A stretch of 39,071 nucleotides of DNA from Candidatus Omnitrophota bacterium (GTDB lineage Bacteria > Omnitrophota > Gorgyraeia > JABMRN01): positions 1 through 39,071 of the forward strand of contig JAQVOV010000004.1 of assembly GCA_028702395.1 (NCBI GenBank). The letters are read 5' to 3'. The translations under genes and the position numbers were made by a program. Numbering within the stretch: the first letter of the stretch is position 1; each line of letters begins with the position of its first letter. This document shows positions 9,789 to 19,464 of this stretch, one piece after another. Below the pieces are notes generated by a model. The model searched no databases. It saw nothing but the letters and a program-made list of their open reading frames with translations, and was not told where the DNA came from.

Positions 9789-11097
9789 AACTGCTCTTCA
9801 AACTCGATAATGTCTCGAAAAAACTTGGAAAAGATGTATTAATACACTCAATGTCGTGTATTTCGCACTGGTCATCAGCTACTAAAGAGGCTATAACCAT
9901 TGACATCGCAGTTCTATGATCTCCAAAACTATTAAAACTTGCACCCCTAAAAGGCTCTTCTGAACCTTCTATAAAAAGATCGTCTGCTTCACTCCAGATC
10001 TTCACTCCTGCTAAGGAAAGATTCTTTATCATAGATTCAATCCTGTCTGTTTCCTTAACTCTAAGTTCCTGTACACCTTTTATACAAGTCACACCATCAG
10101 CTTTTGCTGCTGCAACACATAATATTGGTATTTCATCTATTATGTTAGGAACTTCTTTATGTTCAATTGTAACAGCTTTAAGTGCTGAACTTTTAACATG
10201 AATATCACAGATAGGTTCATATTGTTCTTCGTAATTGGTGAATTCCAATTGAGCACCCATTCTTTTGAGAACACTGAAAATACCACTTCTTGTAGGATTC
10301 AATCCAACTTTTTTTATTAATATTTCTGAATTTTTTGTAATTATCCCGGCTGTCATAAAAAAAGCTGCACTTGAAATATCTCCTGGAATTTGGATCTCTT
10401 TATCTTTAGCTAAGATCTCTTCTACTCCTTTTATCGTATATTGCAGACCTTCCTTTTCTACAGGAATACCAAAAAATCCTAACATCCTTTCAGTATGATC
10501 TCTTGACTGTTCTGGTTCAATAACAACAGTATCTCCTTTTGCATATAAACCTGCTAAAAGGATACAAGACTTGACCTGTGCACTTGCAATTTTTGTTTCA
10601 TATTCTATTGCGTTAAGTTCTTTTCCTTGGATCTTTAGCGGTGCACACCCATTATCATCTATGGAAGAAATATCCGCACCCATTAGTTTCAAAGGTTCTA
10701 TTATCCTCTTCATGGGACGTTTAACCAAATATTCATCACCTGTAAGCACCGTTTCAAAAAGTTGTCCTGCTAATATACCTGAAATAAGCCTGATCGTAGT
10801 ACCGGAATTACCCAAAAATAAAGTTCTTTGTGGTTTTTGAAGACCATGCAATCCTTTTCCGTTAATAATAACATCCTTATCTTTAAGTAAAATTTCCACT
10901 CCCATATTTTCAAAAGCATTTATCGTACATAAAGTATCTTGTGCATAAAGAAAACCTTTAATATGAGTCTGCCCCTTGTTTAAAGATCCCAGCATAACTG
11001 CCCTATGTGAAACAGACTTATCTCCCGGAACTTCTATTTCTCCTAACAATTTATCAATTGGTAATATTGACATGCTTTGGACTTTTCCTTCACTCAT
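9784..11097 (-). CDS. aroA: 3-phosphoshikimate 1-carboxyvinyltransferase (EPSP synthase)
   Basis: 437 aa; LGEIEVPGDKSVSHRAVMLGSL, FLGNSGTTIRLISGIL, RVKETDRI, FNSFGDHRTAMS. Confidence 0.95.
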   Translation of the reverse strand: MSEGKVQSMSILPIDKLLGEIEVPGDKSVSHRAVMLGSLNKGQTHIKGFLYAQDTLCTINAFENMGVEILLKDKDVIINGKGLHGLQKPQRTLFLGNSGTTIRLISGILAGQLFETVLTGDEYLVKRPMKRIIEPLKLMGADISSIDDNGCAPLKIQGKELNAIEYETKIASAQVKSCILLAGLYAKGDTVVIEPEQSRDHTERMLGFFGIPVEKEGLQYTIKGVEEILAKDKEIQIPGDISSAAFFMTAGIITKNSEILIKKVGLNPTRSGIFSVLKRMGAQLEFTNYEEQYEPICDIHVKSSALKAVTIEHKEVPNIIDEIPILCVAAAKADGVTCIKGVQELRVKETDRIESMIKNLSLAGVKIWSEADDLFIEGSEEPFRGASFNSFGDHRTAMSMVIASLVADDQCEIHDIECINTSFPSFFETLSSLKSSS

Positions 11098-12011
11098 AAT
11101 ATCCCCTTATTAATTAGATCCTTCATATCTTTTGCAAGCGGCACTTCAAAATCCATTGGAACTTTGGTTACAGGATGAACCACTCTTAACATTTTAGCAT
11201 GTAAAGCCGGTCTATTCAAACCTTTTGATGAGCCATATACTTTATCCCCTAATATTGGATATCCTATATATGCTAAATGCACTCTTATTTGATGTGTTCT
11301 TCCAGTTTCAAGAGAAACTTCAAGTTCAGTAAAATCCTCAAATCTTTTTATGACCTTATAATGTGTTATAGCCTCTTTTCCTTCAACAGAAACAGCCATT
11401 TTTTTCCTTTCAACATGATGTCTGCCAATAGGCTCATTAATGATCCCATTATCAAATTGAACTACTCCTTTTACTAGCGCAATATACTTTCTCCCAGCAG
11501 TTTTATTCTTGAATTGTTCTGCAAGACATCTATGTGCACTATCTGTTTTAACAGCAACGATGAGCCCTGAAGTATCCCTATCCAAACGATGGACTATCCC
11601 TGGACGCAGAACCCCTCCTGTTGTAGAAAGCTCATTACAATGATACAATAATGCATTTACTAATGTCCCAGAGTAATGTCCTGGAGCAGGATGAACAACA
11701 AGCCCTACCGGTTTATTGACAACTATTATTTGATCATCTTCAAAGACAATATCTAAAGGAATGTTTTCAGGATCTGCTGCCATTGGCACCAGATCCGGCA
11801 CTTGAGCCTTCACATGATCACCAAAACTGACAATATAGCGTGGTTTTTGAAAAACATCATTAACAGTAACATCTCCAGACTCTATGATCTTCTTTACATA
11901 AGTTCGTGAAAAATGTCCGTTAAGAGCATCTGTAATAAAAAAATCCAACCTTTGCCCAACATGCTCTATATCAACATCTAATTCGTATTTTTGTTTTGTT
12001 TGTTCTTCCAC
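11094..12011 (-). CDS. rluD: Pseudouridine synthase RluA/RluD family
   Basis: 305 aa; S4 domain then VNKPVGLVVHPAPGHYSGTLVNALLYH, PGIVHRLDRDTSGLIVAVKT; 4-nt overlap with aroA. Confidence 0.92.
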   Translation of the reverse strand: MEEQTKQKYELDVDIEHVGQRLDFFITDALNGHFSRTYVKKIIESGDVTVNDVFQKPRYIVSFGDHVKAQVPDLVPMAADPENIPLDIVFEDDQIIVVNKPVGLVVHPAPGHYSGTLVNALLYHCNELSTTGGVLRPGIVHRLDRDTSGLIVAVKTDSAHRCLAEQFKNKTAGRKYIALVKGVVQFDNGIINEPIGRHHVERKKMAVSVEGKEAITHYKVIKRFEDFTELEVSLETGRTHQIRVHLAYIGYPILGDKVYGSSKGLNRPALHAKMLRVVHPVTKVPMDFEVPLAKDMKDLINKGIL

Positions 12012-12724
12012 AACAATCCTCCAAAGGCGATAATAAAAAAAACAATAGAGATCAATTGTCCTACGCTCATTCCAAACTTAAGCATACTAATATCTACTCT
12101 AAAAAAATCAACAATGATCCTTTGAAAAGAATACAGCATTATATAAATATATAGCAGATCAGAATAAAATATTTTTTTTTGCTGAAATATCAACAAAATG
12201 ATGAAAACAAAAAACAAGGCTAATGCCGCATAAAGCTGTGTTGGATGTCGGGGTATCTCCTGAGATGAAAAAATAACACCAAAACAACTGCTGGTAACAG
12301 CTCCATAACAACATCCGTTCAAAAAACAGCCTATACGCCCGATCGATTGACCTAGAGCAATAAAAGGCACGAACAGATCTCCTGCTTTGAAAATATCTAT
12401 TTTTTTCTTCCTGAGAAAAAATAAAGCAAAGACCAACCCTGCAAACATCCCTCCTTGAACAGATAATCCCCCATTGTAGACCTTTAATATTTCCAAAGGA
12501 TATTTCATGTAATATTCTTTATCTAAAAAAACATGCAGTATTCTGGCCCCGATCAACCCAAAGATCAAAATTCCAAAAAGCAGATCTAACATTATATTCT
12601 TATCAAGCCCAAAGGAAGGAGATCTTTTATATATACAAAATGCAACAACAACAAAAGCCAGTGCTAACATCACTCCATATGAATAAATGTTAACTGACCC
12701 TATGCTGAAAATTATCGGGTGCAT
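11978..12724 (-). CDS. lgt: Prolipoprotein diacylglyceryl transferase
   Basis: 248 aa; YNGGLSVQGGMFAGLV, GQSIGRIGCFLNGCCYG, RHPTQLYAAL. Confidence 0.95.
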   Translation of the reverse strand: MHPIIFSIGSVNIYSYGVMLALAFVVVAFCIYKRSPSFGLDKNIMLDLLFGILIFGLIGARILHVFLDKEYYMKYPLEILKVYNGGLSVQGGMFAGLVFALFFLRKKKIDIFKAGDLFVPFIALGQSIGRIGCFLNGCCYGAVTSSCFGVIFSSQEIPRHPTQLYAALALFFVFIILLIFQQKKIFYSDLLYIYIMLYSFQRIIVDFFRVDISMLKFGMSVGQLISIVFFIIAFGGLLWKNKQNKNTN

Positions 12725-12741
12725 ATGTTGACTCCTGTTTT

Positions 12742-12839
12742 GAGCCTCGCGCTACGAGCTACGCGCAGCGAGCTATTAACTTAAATGAAATCCAAGGCTT
12801 CTTAGAACTCGAAGCTCGAGTCGCGTGGCTCGCAGCTCA
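12742..12839. repeat. Paired-arm heptad element (CGAGCnn words)
   Basis: Left GAGCCT|CGCGCTA|CGAGCTA|CGCGCAG|CGAGCTA; right rev-comp TGAGCTG|CGAGCCA|CGCGACT|CGAGCTT|CGAGTTC. Confidence 0.88.
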
Positions 12840-13274
12840 TTTTCGCCTTAGCACATATGAAATAAATATTACAAAAACCCCTGTCGTAATACAAATATCA
12901 GCAAAATTAAAGACAGGCCAAACCCTGAAATCAATAAAATCTATCACATATCCCAGTCTTACTCTATCAATAAGATTGCTTATTGCTCCTGCCATGACCA
13001 TTACCAATCCAATACGAGATGGAAAAAGAAAAATACTGCGTTTTTTATCTTCCCACAGTAGCCACCAAATATAGATAATTGCTATAACTGAAACACTGAT
13101 AAAAATGGCCCTTTCACCTTTTAAAATACCAAAAGCACCTCCGGTATTATAAATAAGGTCAATAAATAAAAAACCATTTAAAAGTTTAAAAGGCAAGTAA
13201 TTGACCAAGCTGCAAACTAACCATTTTGAAGCTTGATCAAATACTATAATTAATACGGCAAGAAATACTGTCAA
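12837..13274 (-). CDS. lspA: Signal peptidase II
   Basis: 145 aa; DQASKWLVCSLV, NTGGAFGIL, GAISNLIDRVRLGYVIDFIDF, FNFADICITTGV. Confidence 0.95.
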   Translation of the reverse strand: MTVFLAVLIIVFDQASKWLVCSLVNYLPFKLLNGFLFIDLIYNTGGAFGILKGERAIFISVSVIAIIYIWWLLWEDKKRSIFLFPSRIGLVMVMAGAISNLIDRVRLGYVIDFIDFRVWPVFNFADICITTGVFVIFISYVLRRK

Positions 13275-13305
13275 TTATAGGTCTTTCGTGTAAAAATTTT
13301 TATAT

Positions 13306-13923
13306 TTACAACTGCTCTGAAGCCTGTTTACATTTAATGCATTTTTGTGCTTGAGGAAAAGCTTCAAGACGATTTTTAGGTATCATACATTCACATTCTA
13401 TACATTGCCCGTATGTTTTATCTTCTATCCTTTTGATCGCATCATCTATTGCATAAAGTCTTTCTCTTTCATCAGATGCAAGACGCAGCAAAAAATCTGT
13501 TTCATAAACATCACTGGCTATATCTGCCTGATGTAAAGGTAATCCTGACAGATCTCCTATAGAATCTTTGTTCGATGCATTTAATGCACTTGTTTTAAGA
13601 GAAAATATCTCTTTGACCATTTCTTCTTTTCTTTCCAAAAGCAAACTCTTGAAATGATCCAGTTCTTTTTTTGTCAATTTTGTTTCAGGTAACATTATTA
13701 CTTTGTTATTCTTGACCATCCCTTGTTTTATGATCTTTTTTACATGCGGGATCAATTTTGCAACCTTTTTATTTGTTGTTTTTTTTGTCACACTCTTTGT
13801 CTTTGGCATTGTTTTTTTGACTTTTTTTCTAATTACTTTTTTTGCTGTTTTTTTTGCTTGCTGGGTGATTTTTTTTCCGTTCTTGATCTTCGCTTTTTTT
13901 GTCAGGACTTTTGCCTTTGGCAT
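13306..13923 (-). CDS. TraR/DksA-type C4 zinc-finger protein with long Lys-rich N-terminal tail
   Basis: CIECECMIPKNRLEAFPQAQKCIKC zinc finger; about 85-residue basic N-terminus (KKAKIKNGKKITQQAKKTAKKVIRKKVKK...). Start set to MPKAKV with upstream AGGAG. Confidence 0.88.
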   Translation of the reverse strand: MPKAKVLTKKAKIKNGKKITQQAKKTAKKVIRKKVKKTMPKTKSVTKKTTNKKVAKLIPHVKKIIKQGMVKNNKVIMLPETKLTKKELDHFKSLLLERKEEMVKEIFSLKTSALNASNKDSIGDLSGLPLHQADIASDVYETDFLLRLASDERERLYAIDDAIKRIEDKTYGQCIECECMIPKNRLEAFPQAQKCIKCKQASEQL

Positions 13924-13981
13924 TATTATTCTCCTTTTTTGCAATGGAATGCCCCCTGTTTTAGGGATCATTCTTAAAGTG

Positions 13982-16747
13982 TTACAAATTGGTAACGCAT
14001 TTTTCGCATAAGAGTGGATGTTCTTTTGATCTACCTACACTATCACTATGGATCCAGCATCTTTCACATTTTGTCCCATCAGCTTTTTGAACCTCTATAA
14101 CCTTGTCAGATATAATACCACACTTGTCAAGTATTTCTACCTGTGAAACTATAAAAAACATAGGAAGACTGTTTTTTTTAAGATTCAGCACATCATTAAC
14201 CCGCTTATCCTTTACCCCTATTTTAACTTTTGCTTCTAAACCACTACCTATAACACCTTCGCCTCTTTTAAGTTCAAGAGCTTTTTGGATATCTTCTCTT
14301 AATCCCAATAAAACATCATATTGCTCATTTATCTGGTGATCGATCCAACTATCGATATCTTCAGTAAGAGATGGCCACTGACTTAAATGAACACTACTGT
14401 GAGCATCAAACATATCTGTGCTTTTCCAGATCTCTTCAGTAGTGAACGGCAGTAAAGGGGAAAGTATCTTAACTAAACTTTCCAGCACTTTAAAAAGTAC
14501 TGTTTGTGTTGACCTTCTATATCTACCATCTTTTTTATACGTATACAATCTGTCTTTCAAAATATCCAGGTATATTGATGATACTTCCGTAACACAAAAA
14601 CCATATATTTTTCTGTATACTCTGTGAAAAACAAAATTATCATAATCTTTTTCTACTTCTTTAATTAAAACACCTAATTTTGATAGCATCCATCTGTCTA
14701 TCTCATCAAGTTCGTTAAGAGATATCTGATCCTTTTTAGGATCAAAATCATTGAGATTACTCAAAAGAAAACGAAATGTATTTCGTATCTTTCTGTAAGC
14801 ATCAGCTGTTCTTGTAAGTATCTCTTCTGATATCCTTATATCATCAGAATAATTACTTGAAGCGACCCATAATCTTAATATATCAGCCCCATATTTTTTC
14901 ATTACATCAAATGGGGATATAACATTACCTATAGATTTAGACATTTTCTTGCCTTCTCCATCAACAAGAAACCCATGTGTGAGAACATCTTTGAATGGTG
15001 CTTTTTTTTCTAAAGCAAGACTGGTGATTATTGAAGATTGGAACCACCCTCTATGCTGATCAGACCCTTCCAAATAAAGATCTGCAGGAAAGCACAATCC
15101 ATCACGCCTTTTGAGTACAGACTGGTGGCTTACCCCTGATTCAAACCAAACATCTAAAATATCATGTTCTTTATCAATATTTGAACTTTGGCAATTTTCA
15201 CATTTATATCCTTTAGGCAAAAGCTCCGAAGCAGTTCTTTTAAACCATATATCAACACCTTCTTTTTCAACCTCATCTGCTATTGACATAATAATACCTG
15301 TATCTAATATCCTTTTGCCGCAATCTTTACAAAAAAACACCGGTATAGGAACACCCCAAAATCTTTGTCTTGAAAGACACCAGTCCGGTCGATTTTCAAC
15401 CATTGCAGTTATTCTTGACTGCCCCATTTGAGGATGCCATGAAACATCTTTCTTTATCACTTTAAGTAAGGAGTTCCTTAGATCATTATGATCCACATTT
15501 AAAAACCATTGTTCAGTTGCTCTGAAAATAATAGGCTGTTTACATCTCCAGCAATGGGGATACGAATGCTCAATAGTTTCATCAAAAACAAGAGCTGATT
15601 TCTGTTTTAGCATTTCTATGATATGCTTGTTTGAATGAAATACATTCATATTACTTAATTTCCCGCAAGTATCATCAAAACAACCGTTGTTCTTGACAGG
15701 CATTATGAGTTCCAGATCATATTTCTTTCCTGTAAGATAATCATCCTGTCCATGCCCTGGTGCAGTATGAACACAACCAGTTCCATCTTCACAAGAAACA
15801 TAATTTGCTAAAACAACCTTACTTTCACGGTCAATAAAAGGATGCTGTGCAATACTGTTTTCAAGTTCACGACCTCTAACCTTTTTTATGACAGAGAACT
15901 TCTTATCTGTTTTTGCAAAAACATTTTCTACAAGAGAGCTTGCGATGATCCATTTTTCTTTTTCTACTTCTACAACAGCATATTCAAGATCAGGGTGAAC
16001 TGCAATCGCAACGTTCGCGAACAATGTCCATGGAGTTGTTGTCCAAATAACAAAAAAAGTTTTATCATCTATTTCAATATCTGCTGCAGATGAACTTGCT
16101 TTAAATTTGACGTATATAGAATGTGATTGATGCTGTTCATATTCCACTTCAGCTTCAGCAAGAGCAGTCTCACAGCTTATACACCAATTAACAGGCTTAA
16201 GATCTTTATAGATGTATCCTTTTTCCGAGAGATCTGCAAAACTTCTGAGTATCTCTGCTTCATAAATTGGATCCAGCGTAAGATAAGGCTGGTTCCAATC
16301 TCCAAATATTCCTAATCTCTGAAACTCTTTTTTTTGTACATCAACGAATTTTAAAGCATAATTCCTTGCTTTTCGTCTGAATTCAACTTGATCGATCTGT
16401 GTTTTTTCTATTTCAAGGTCTTTTAACAATTGATGTTCAATAGGCATTCCATGGCAATCCCATCCAGGAACATATGGACAATCAAACCCTTTAATTGTTT
16501 TATATTTCAATACAATATCTTTGAGCAGTTTATTAAGGACATGTCCCATATGAATATGTCCATTGGCATAAGGAGGCCCATCATGTAATATGTATTTAGG
16601 TTTACCTTTTTGTTTTGCTTTGATCTTATTATAAATATCACATTCCTGCCAACTTTTGAGCATAATCGGTTCTTTATTAGGAAGATCCGCTTTCATAGAA
16701 AAATCAGTTTTAGGTAAATTTAACGTATCTTTATAATTCATATTCAC
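13982..16747 (-). CDS. ileS: Isoleucyl-tRNA synthetase
   Basis: 921 aa; HDGPPYANGHIHMGHVLNK (HIGH), GKKMSKSIGN (KMSKS), C-terminal CERCW zinc motif. Confidence 0.98.
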   Translation of the reverse strand: MNMNYKDTLNLPKTDFSMKADLPNKEPIMLKSWQECDIYNKIKAKQKGKPKYILHDGPPYANGHIHMGHVLNKLLKDIVLKYKTIKGFDCPYVPGWDCHGMPIEHQLLKDLEIEKTQIDQVEFRRKARNYALKFVDVQKKEFQRLGIFGDWNQPYLTLDPIYEAEILRSFADLSEKGYIYKDLKPVNWCISCETALAEAEVEYEQHQSHSIYVKFKASSSAADIEIDDKTFFVIWTTTPWTLFANVAIAVHPDLEYAVVEVEKEKWIIASSLVENVFAKTDKKFSVIKKVRGRELENSIAQHPFIDRESKVVLANYVSCEDGTGCVHTAPGHGQDDYLTGKKYDLELIMPVKNNGCFDDTCGKLSNMNVFHSNKHIIEMLKQKSALVFDETIEHSYPHCWRCKQPIIFRATEQWFLNVDHNDLRNSLLKVIKKDVSWHPQMGQSRITAMVENRPDWCLSRQRFWGVPIPVFFCKDCGKRILDTGIIMSIADEVEKEGVDIWFKRTASELLPKGYKCENCQSSNIDKEHDILDVWFESGVSHQSVLKRRDGLCFPADLYLEGSDQHRGWFQSSIITSLALEKKAPFKDVLTHGFLVDGEGKKMSKSIGNVISPFDVMKKYGADILRLWVASSNYSDDIRISEEILTRTADAYRKIRNTFRFLLSNLNDFDPKKDQISLNELDEIDRWMLSKLGVLIKEVEKDYDNFVFHRVYRKIYGFCVTEVSSIYLDILKDRLYTYKKDGRYRRSTQTVLFKVLESLVKILSPLLPFTTEEIWKSTDMFDAHSSVHLSQWPSLTEDIDSWIDHQINEQYDVLLGLREDIQKALELKRGEGVIGSGLEAKVKIGVKDKRVNDVLNLKKNSLPMFFIVSQVEILDKCGIISDKVIEVQKADGTKCERCWIHSDSVGRSKEHPLLCEKCVTNL

Positions 16748-16764
16748 TCCTTATAGGTGTTTTT

Positions 16765-16890
16765 GTGTACTGTGTCTGTGCGTCATGAGTTATCTGTGGA
16801 AAACTAAATAAAAATTAGACTTAGACACATATAAACTATATTTAGACCCTTCCAAAAGCTAAAGGCTAATGGCTGATAGCAAAGGGCTAC
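16765..16890. repeat. Element with mismatched arms (GTGTCTG-type left, GCTAATG-type right)
   Basis: Left GTGTACTGTGTCTGTGCGTCATGAGTTATCTGTGG; right GCTAAAG|GCTAATG|GCTGATA|GCAAAGG|GCTAC; core TGGAAAACTAAATA...TATTTAGACCCTTCCA. Confidence 0.75.
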
Positions 16891-16904
16891 TTGAAGATCA
16901 AGTG

Positions 16905-17777
16905 TTATATTAACTTATCTTCATATTTCTTCAGTATATACCCAATTCGTGTTTTTGCTTTAGACGACATATTGTCCTTATTGGTAATAATAGCATTTTT
17001 AAGAGCTTCACGACAAGTGCAACCTGATACATCTGTTATCTTTGGGACAACTGCCTTTAAAAGTCTTTTTGCATTTTCAACATTATTCGAAAAGTTTTCA
17101 ATTATTTTATCAATTGAGACATGCTCATCACTTTTCCATGCATCATAATCTGTAACAAAACATACACTGCAATAGCAGATCTCAGCTTCTCTGGCTAGTC
17201 TTGCTTCAGCCATATTGGTCATACCAATAACATCCATTCCCCAACTTTTATAGACAAGAGATTCTGCACGTGTAGAAAAAGCAGGACCTTCCATATTCAA
17301 ATAGATACCCTTATCATGAACTATTAGATTTTCCTGTTTAGCAGTACCATATACAAGCATTCTCAGATACGGACAAATAGGTTCTGCAAAAGCTATATGT
17401 GCAACAATGCCTTCACCGAAAAAAGTTGTTTTCCTTGCTTGATTTGTTCTGTCAAAAAACTGATCTATTAGAACTATATCTTTAGGTTTTAATTCTTCTT
17501 TAAAACTTCCGCAAGCTGAAAAAGATAAAAGGCTGGTCACTTCCAACATTTTCATTGCATATATATTTGCTCTATAATTAATTTCCGAAGGCATGATCGT
17601 ATGACCGACCCCATGTCTAGGTAAGAAAGCTATTTCTTTACCTTCCAGTTTTCCTATAACAATAGAAGATGAAGGCATGCCGAAAGGTGTTGTTATCTCT
17701 TTTTCTTCAATGATCTGGAGTCCTTCAATATTATATAGACCACTTCCACCTATAACTCCTATTTTTGCCATTTTCAT
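16905..17777 (-). CDS. mtnP: S-methyl-5'-thioadenosine phosphorylase
   Basis: 290 aa; IGVIGGSGLYNIEGL, LPRHGVGHTIMPSEINYRANIYAMK, NMEGPAFSTRAES, DVIGMTNMAEARLAREAEICYC. Confidence 0.93.
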   Translation of the reverse strand: MKMAKIGVIGGSGLYNIEGLQIIEEKEITTPFGMPSSSIVIGKLEGKEIAFLPRHGVGHTIMPSEINYRANIYAMKMLEVTSLLSFSACGSFKEELKPKDIVLIDQFFDRTNQARKTTFFGEGIVAHIAFAEPICPYLRMLVYGTAKQENLIVHDKGIYLNMEGPAFSTRAESLVYKSWGMDVIGMTNMAEARLAREAEICYCSVCFVTDYDAWKSDEHVSIDKIIENFSNNVENAKRLLKAVVPKITDVSGCTCREALKNAIITNKDNMSSKAKTRIGYILKKYEDKLI

Positions 17778-17796
17778 CCTCCAATTTTTAACAAAG

Positions 17797-17909
17797 GTTA
17801 TCTGTTATGTGTTATCTGTGTATGTGTAATGGAACGTCCAAAATATAGTTTTCTAAACTTTTATTAAGAAGCATCCTTCACATATAACAGATTACAGATA
17901 ACACACACT
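17797..17909. repeat. Paired-arm heptad element (GTTATCT words)
   Basis: Left GTTATCT|GTTATGT|GTTATCT|GTGTATG|TGTAATGGAACGTCC; right rev-comp GTTATCT|GTAATCT|GTTATAT|GTGAAGGATG. Confidence 0.88.
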
Positions 17910-18135
17910 AACCATTGTAAATCTCAATAACCTTATTTTTCGAGTTATGCCCTGTTTTTATCCGTATCCTATTTTTTTTGATCTCTAAATATTTTGATAA
18001 GATCTCAATAACCGCCTTATTCGCTTGTCCATCTACTGCTGGCTTACAAGTGTAAACCTTATATTCTCCATTGCCTGTTTCAAGAACCTTTTCAACAGAA
18101 GCTCTTGGTTGTACTTTTACAGAGATAGTTCGCAT
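17908..18135 (-). CDS. DUF167 / YggU family protein
   Basis: 75 aa; VKVQPRASVEKVLETGNGEYKVYTCKPAVDGQANKAVIEILSKYLEIKKNRIRIKTGHNSKNKVIEI. Confidence 0.9.
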   Translation of the reverse strand: MRTISVKVQPRASVEKVLETGNGEYKVYTCKPAVDGQANKAVIEILSKYLEIKKNRIRIKTGHNSKNKVIEIYNG

Positions 18136-18142
18136 TTTTTAT

Positions 18143-18439
18143 TTAACTTGTTCTTAGGGCAAGCTGCCAAAGTATCCCTACTATAACATTCCTGAGAAAC
18201 CAAAGGACCAAAAAAGCCACCATAGGTGAAAGATCTATCATTCCTATCCTTAGAGGCAATCTGCGAAAAGGTCTTAATATAGGATCTGTTATCTTATATA
18301 AGATCTGAATTATCTCACTATAGGAATATATTTGAAACCATGATAAAACTATACGTATTATGAGTAAAAAATAAATAATACTGAAAACTTTATCAACTAA
18401 AAAAGCCAAAGCCTTAAAAACTTCACTTAATACGAACAT
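18143..18439 (-). CDS. YggT family membrane protein
   Basis: 98 aa; RIVLSWFQIYSYSEIIQILYKITDPILRPFRRLPLRIGMIDLSPMVAFL. Confidence 0.9.
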   Translation of the reverse strand: MFVLSEVFKALAFLVDKVFSIIYFLLIIRIVLSWFQIYSYSEIIQILYKITDPILRPFRRLPLRIGMIDLSPMVAFLVLWFLRNVIVGILWQLALRTS

Positions 18440-18457
18440 TGTATCGCCTCCACATAT

Positions 18458-18647
18458 TTAGTTACTAGTGACCAGTAACTAGTAATAATTGATTTAAAGA
18501 TAATTTGTCAATAGCACATTTATCTTAAGATCACTTTATTCTAGCCACTAGTTTCTAGTCTCTCTCGTCACAATCTCCTATTAACTCCAAATAAGATCAA
18601 TTTATTCTAGTGACTAGTCACTAATCACTAGTCACTATTTACTAATC
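18458..18647. repeat. CTAGTGA heptad element with one left and two right half-elements
   Basis: Left TTAGTTA|CTAGTGA|CCAGTAA|CTAGTAA|TAATTGATTTAAAGATAA; outer right rev-comp TTAGTAA|ATAGTGA|CTAGTGA|TTAGTGA|CTAGTCA|CTAGAATAAATTGATC; inner right rev-comp CTAGTGG|CTAGAATAAAGTGATCTTAAGATAA. Confidence 0.88.
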
Positions 18648-19435
18648 TCCTCAGACCTCTTCTTCGCTGCTGTCACTGCTTCAATGATTATTTTTTTAAG
18701 GTCAGATCTATTAAAAACATCTATTGCTGCTTCTGTAGTTCCTCTTTTGGAAGTAACCATTTTTCTAAGCTCCAAGGGATCCATATCAGTATTTTTCAGG
18801 ACCTCTGCACTGCCTTTTAAGGTATTAACAATCAGAAGCAATGCATCCTTTCGTGAAAGACCATTTTTGATACCTGCATCAACAAAAGCTTCTATCATGT
18901 AAAAGAAGTATGCAGGGCCACTTCCTGATAAAGCTGTAATAACATCTTTTTTCTTTTCAATAGTTTCATAGATCTCTCCTACAGCCGAAAATATCTTTTT
19001 TACTATTTTTTTATGCTTTGCTGAAACATAATTATTGTATGCTATTGATGAAACTGATTGTCCGACAAAAGCAGCCATATTCGGCATAACTCGCGCCACA
19101 GATATCCCTTTTATGAAATGTTTTTCTATTTTCTTGGTTGTTATCCCTGCCATAATTGAAATAAGCAGTTTTTTATGATCAATATATGGAGATATCTCTG
19201 ATAGAACAAGTTCACTGTCTTGAGGTTTTATTGCAAAAATAATTACTTGAACTTTTTCCACAAGATCTATTACTGTTTTCAATGCTTTTACTTTATACTT
19301 TTTAGTAACATTCGAGATTTTCTTTTTATCTTTATCACAAACAAAAATATTTTTGGAAGAAACAAGTTTTTTGTCTATCATTCCTTTTAATATAGCTTGC
19401 CCCATATTCCCGCAACCGATAAACCCTATTTTCAT
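18635..19435 (-). CDS. proC: Pyrroline-5-carboxylate reductase
   Basis: MKIGFIGCGNMGQAILKGM; ARVMPNMAAFVGQSVSS; ALSGSGPAYFFYMIEAFVDAGIKNGLSRKDA. Start placed at internal Met. Confidence 0.94.
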   Translation of the reverse strand: MKIGFIGCGNMGQAILKGMIDKKLVSSKNIFVCDKDKKKISNVTKKYKVKALKTVIDLVEKVQVIIFAIKPQDSELVLSEISPYIDHKKLLISIMAGITTKKIEKHFIKGISVARVMPNMAAFVGQSVSSIAYNNYVSAKHKKIVKKIFSAVGEIYETIEKKKDVITALSGSGPAYFFYMIEAFVDAGIKNGLSRKDALLLIVNTLKGSAEVLKNTDMDPLELRKMVTSKRGTTEAAIDVFNRSDLKKIIIEAVTAAKKRSEEISK

Positions 19436-19464
19436 GTTCTTCATCATTCTCCTTAAAATCATAT

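Noticed and set aside
13703-14011. Plus-strand hydrophobic ORFs opposite the dksA tail
   Set aside because: Phe-rich translation is the antisense of Lys-rich codons; artefact.
16748-16904. T-box leader upstream of ileS
   Set aside because: No recognisable T-box sequence (UGGNACC-type) or antiterminator seen; the gap is occupied by the word-arm element.
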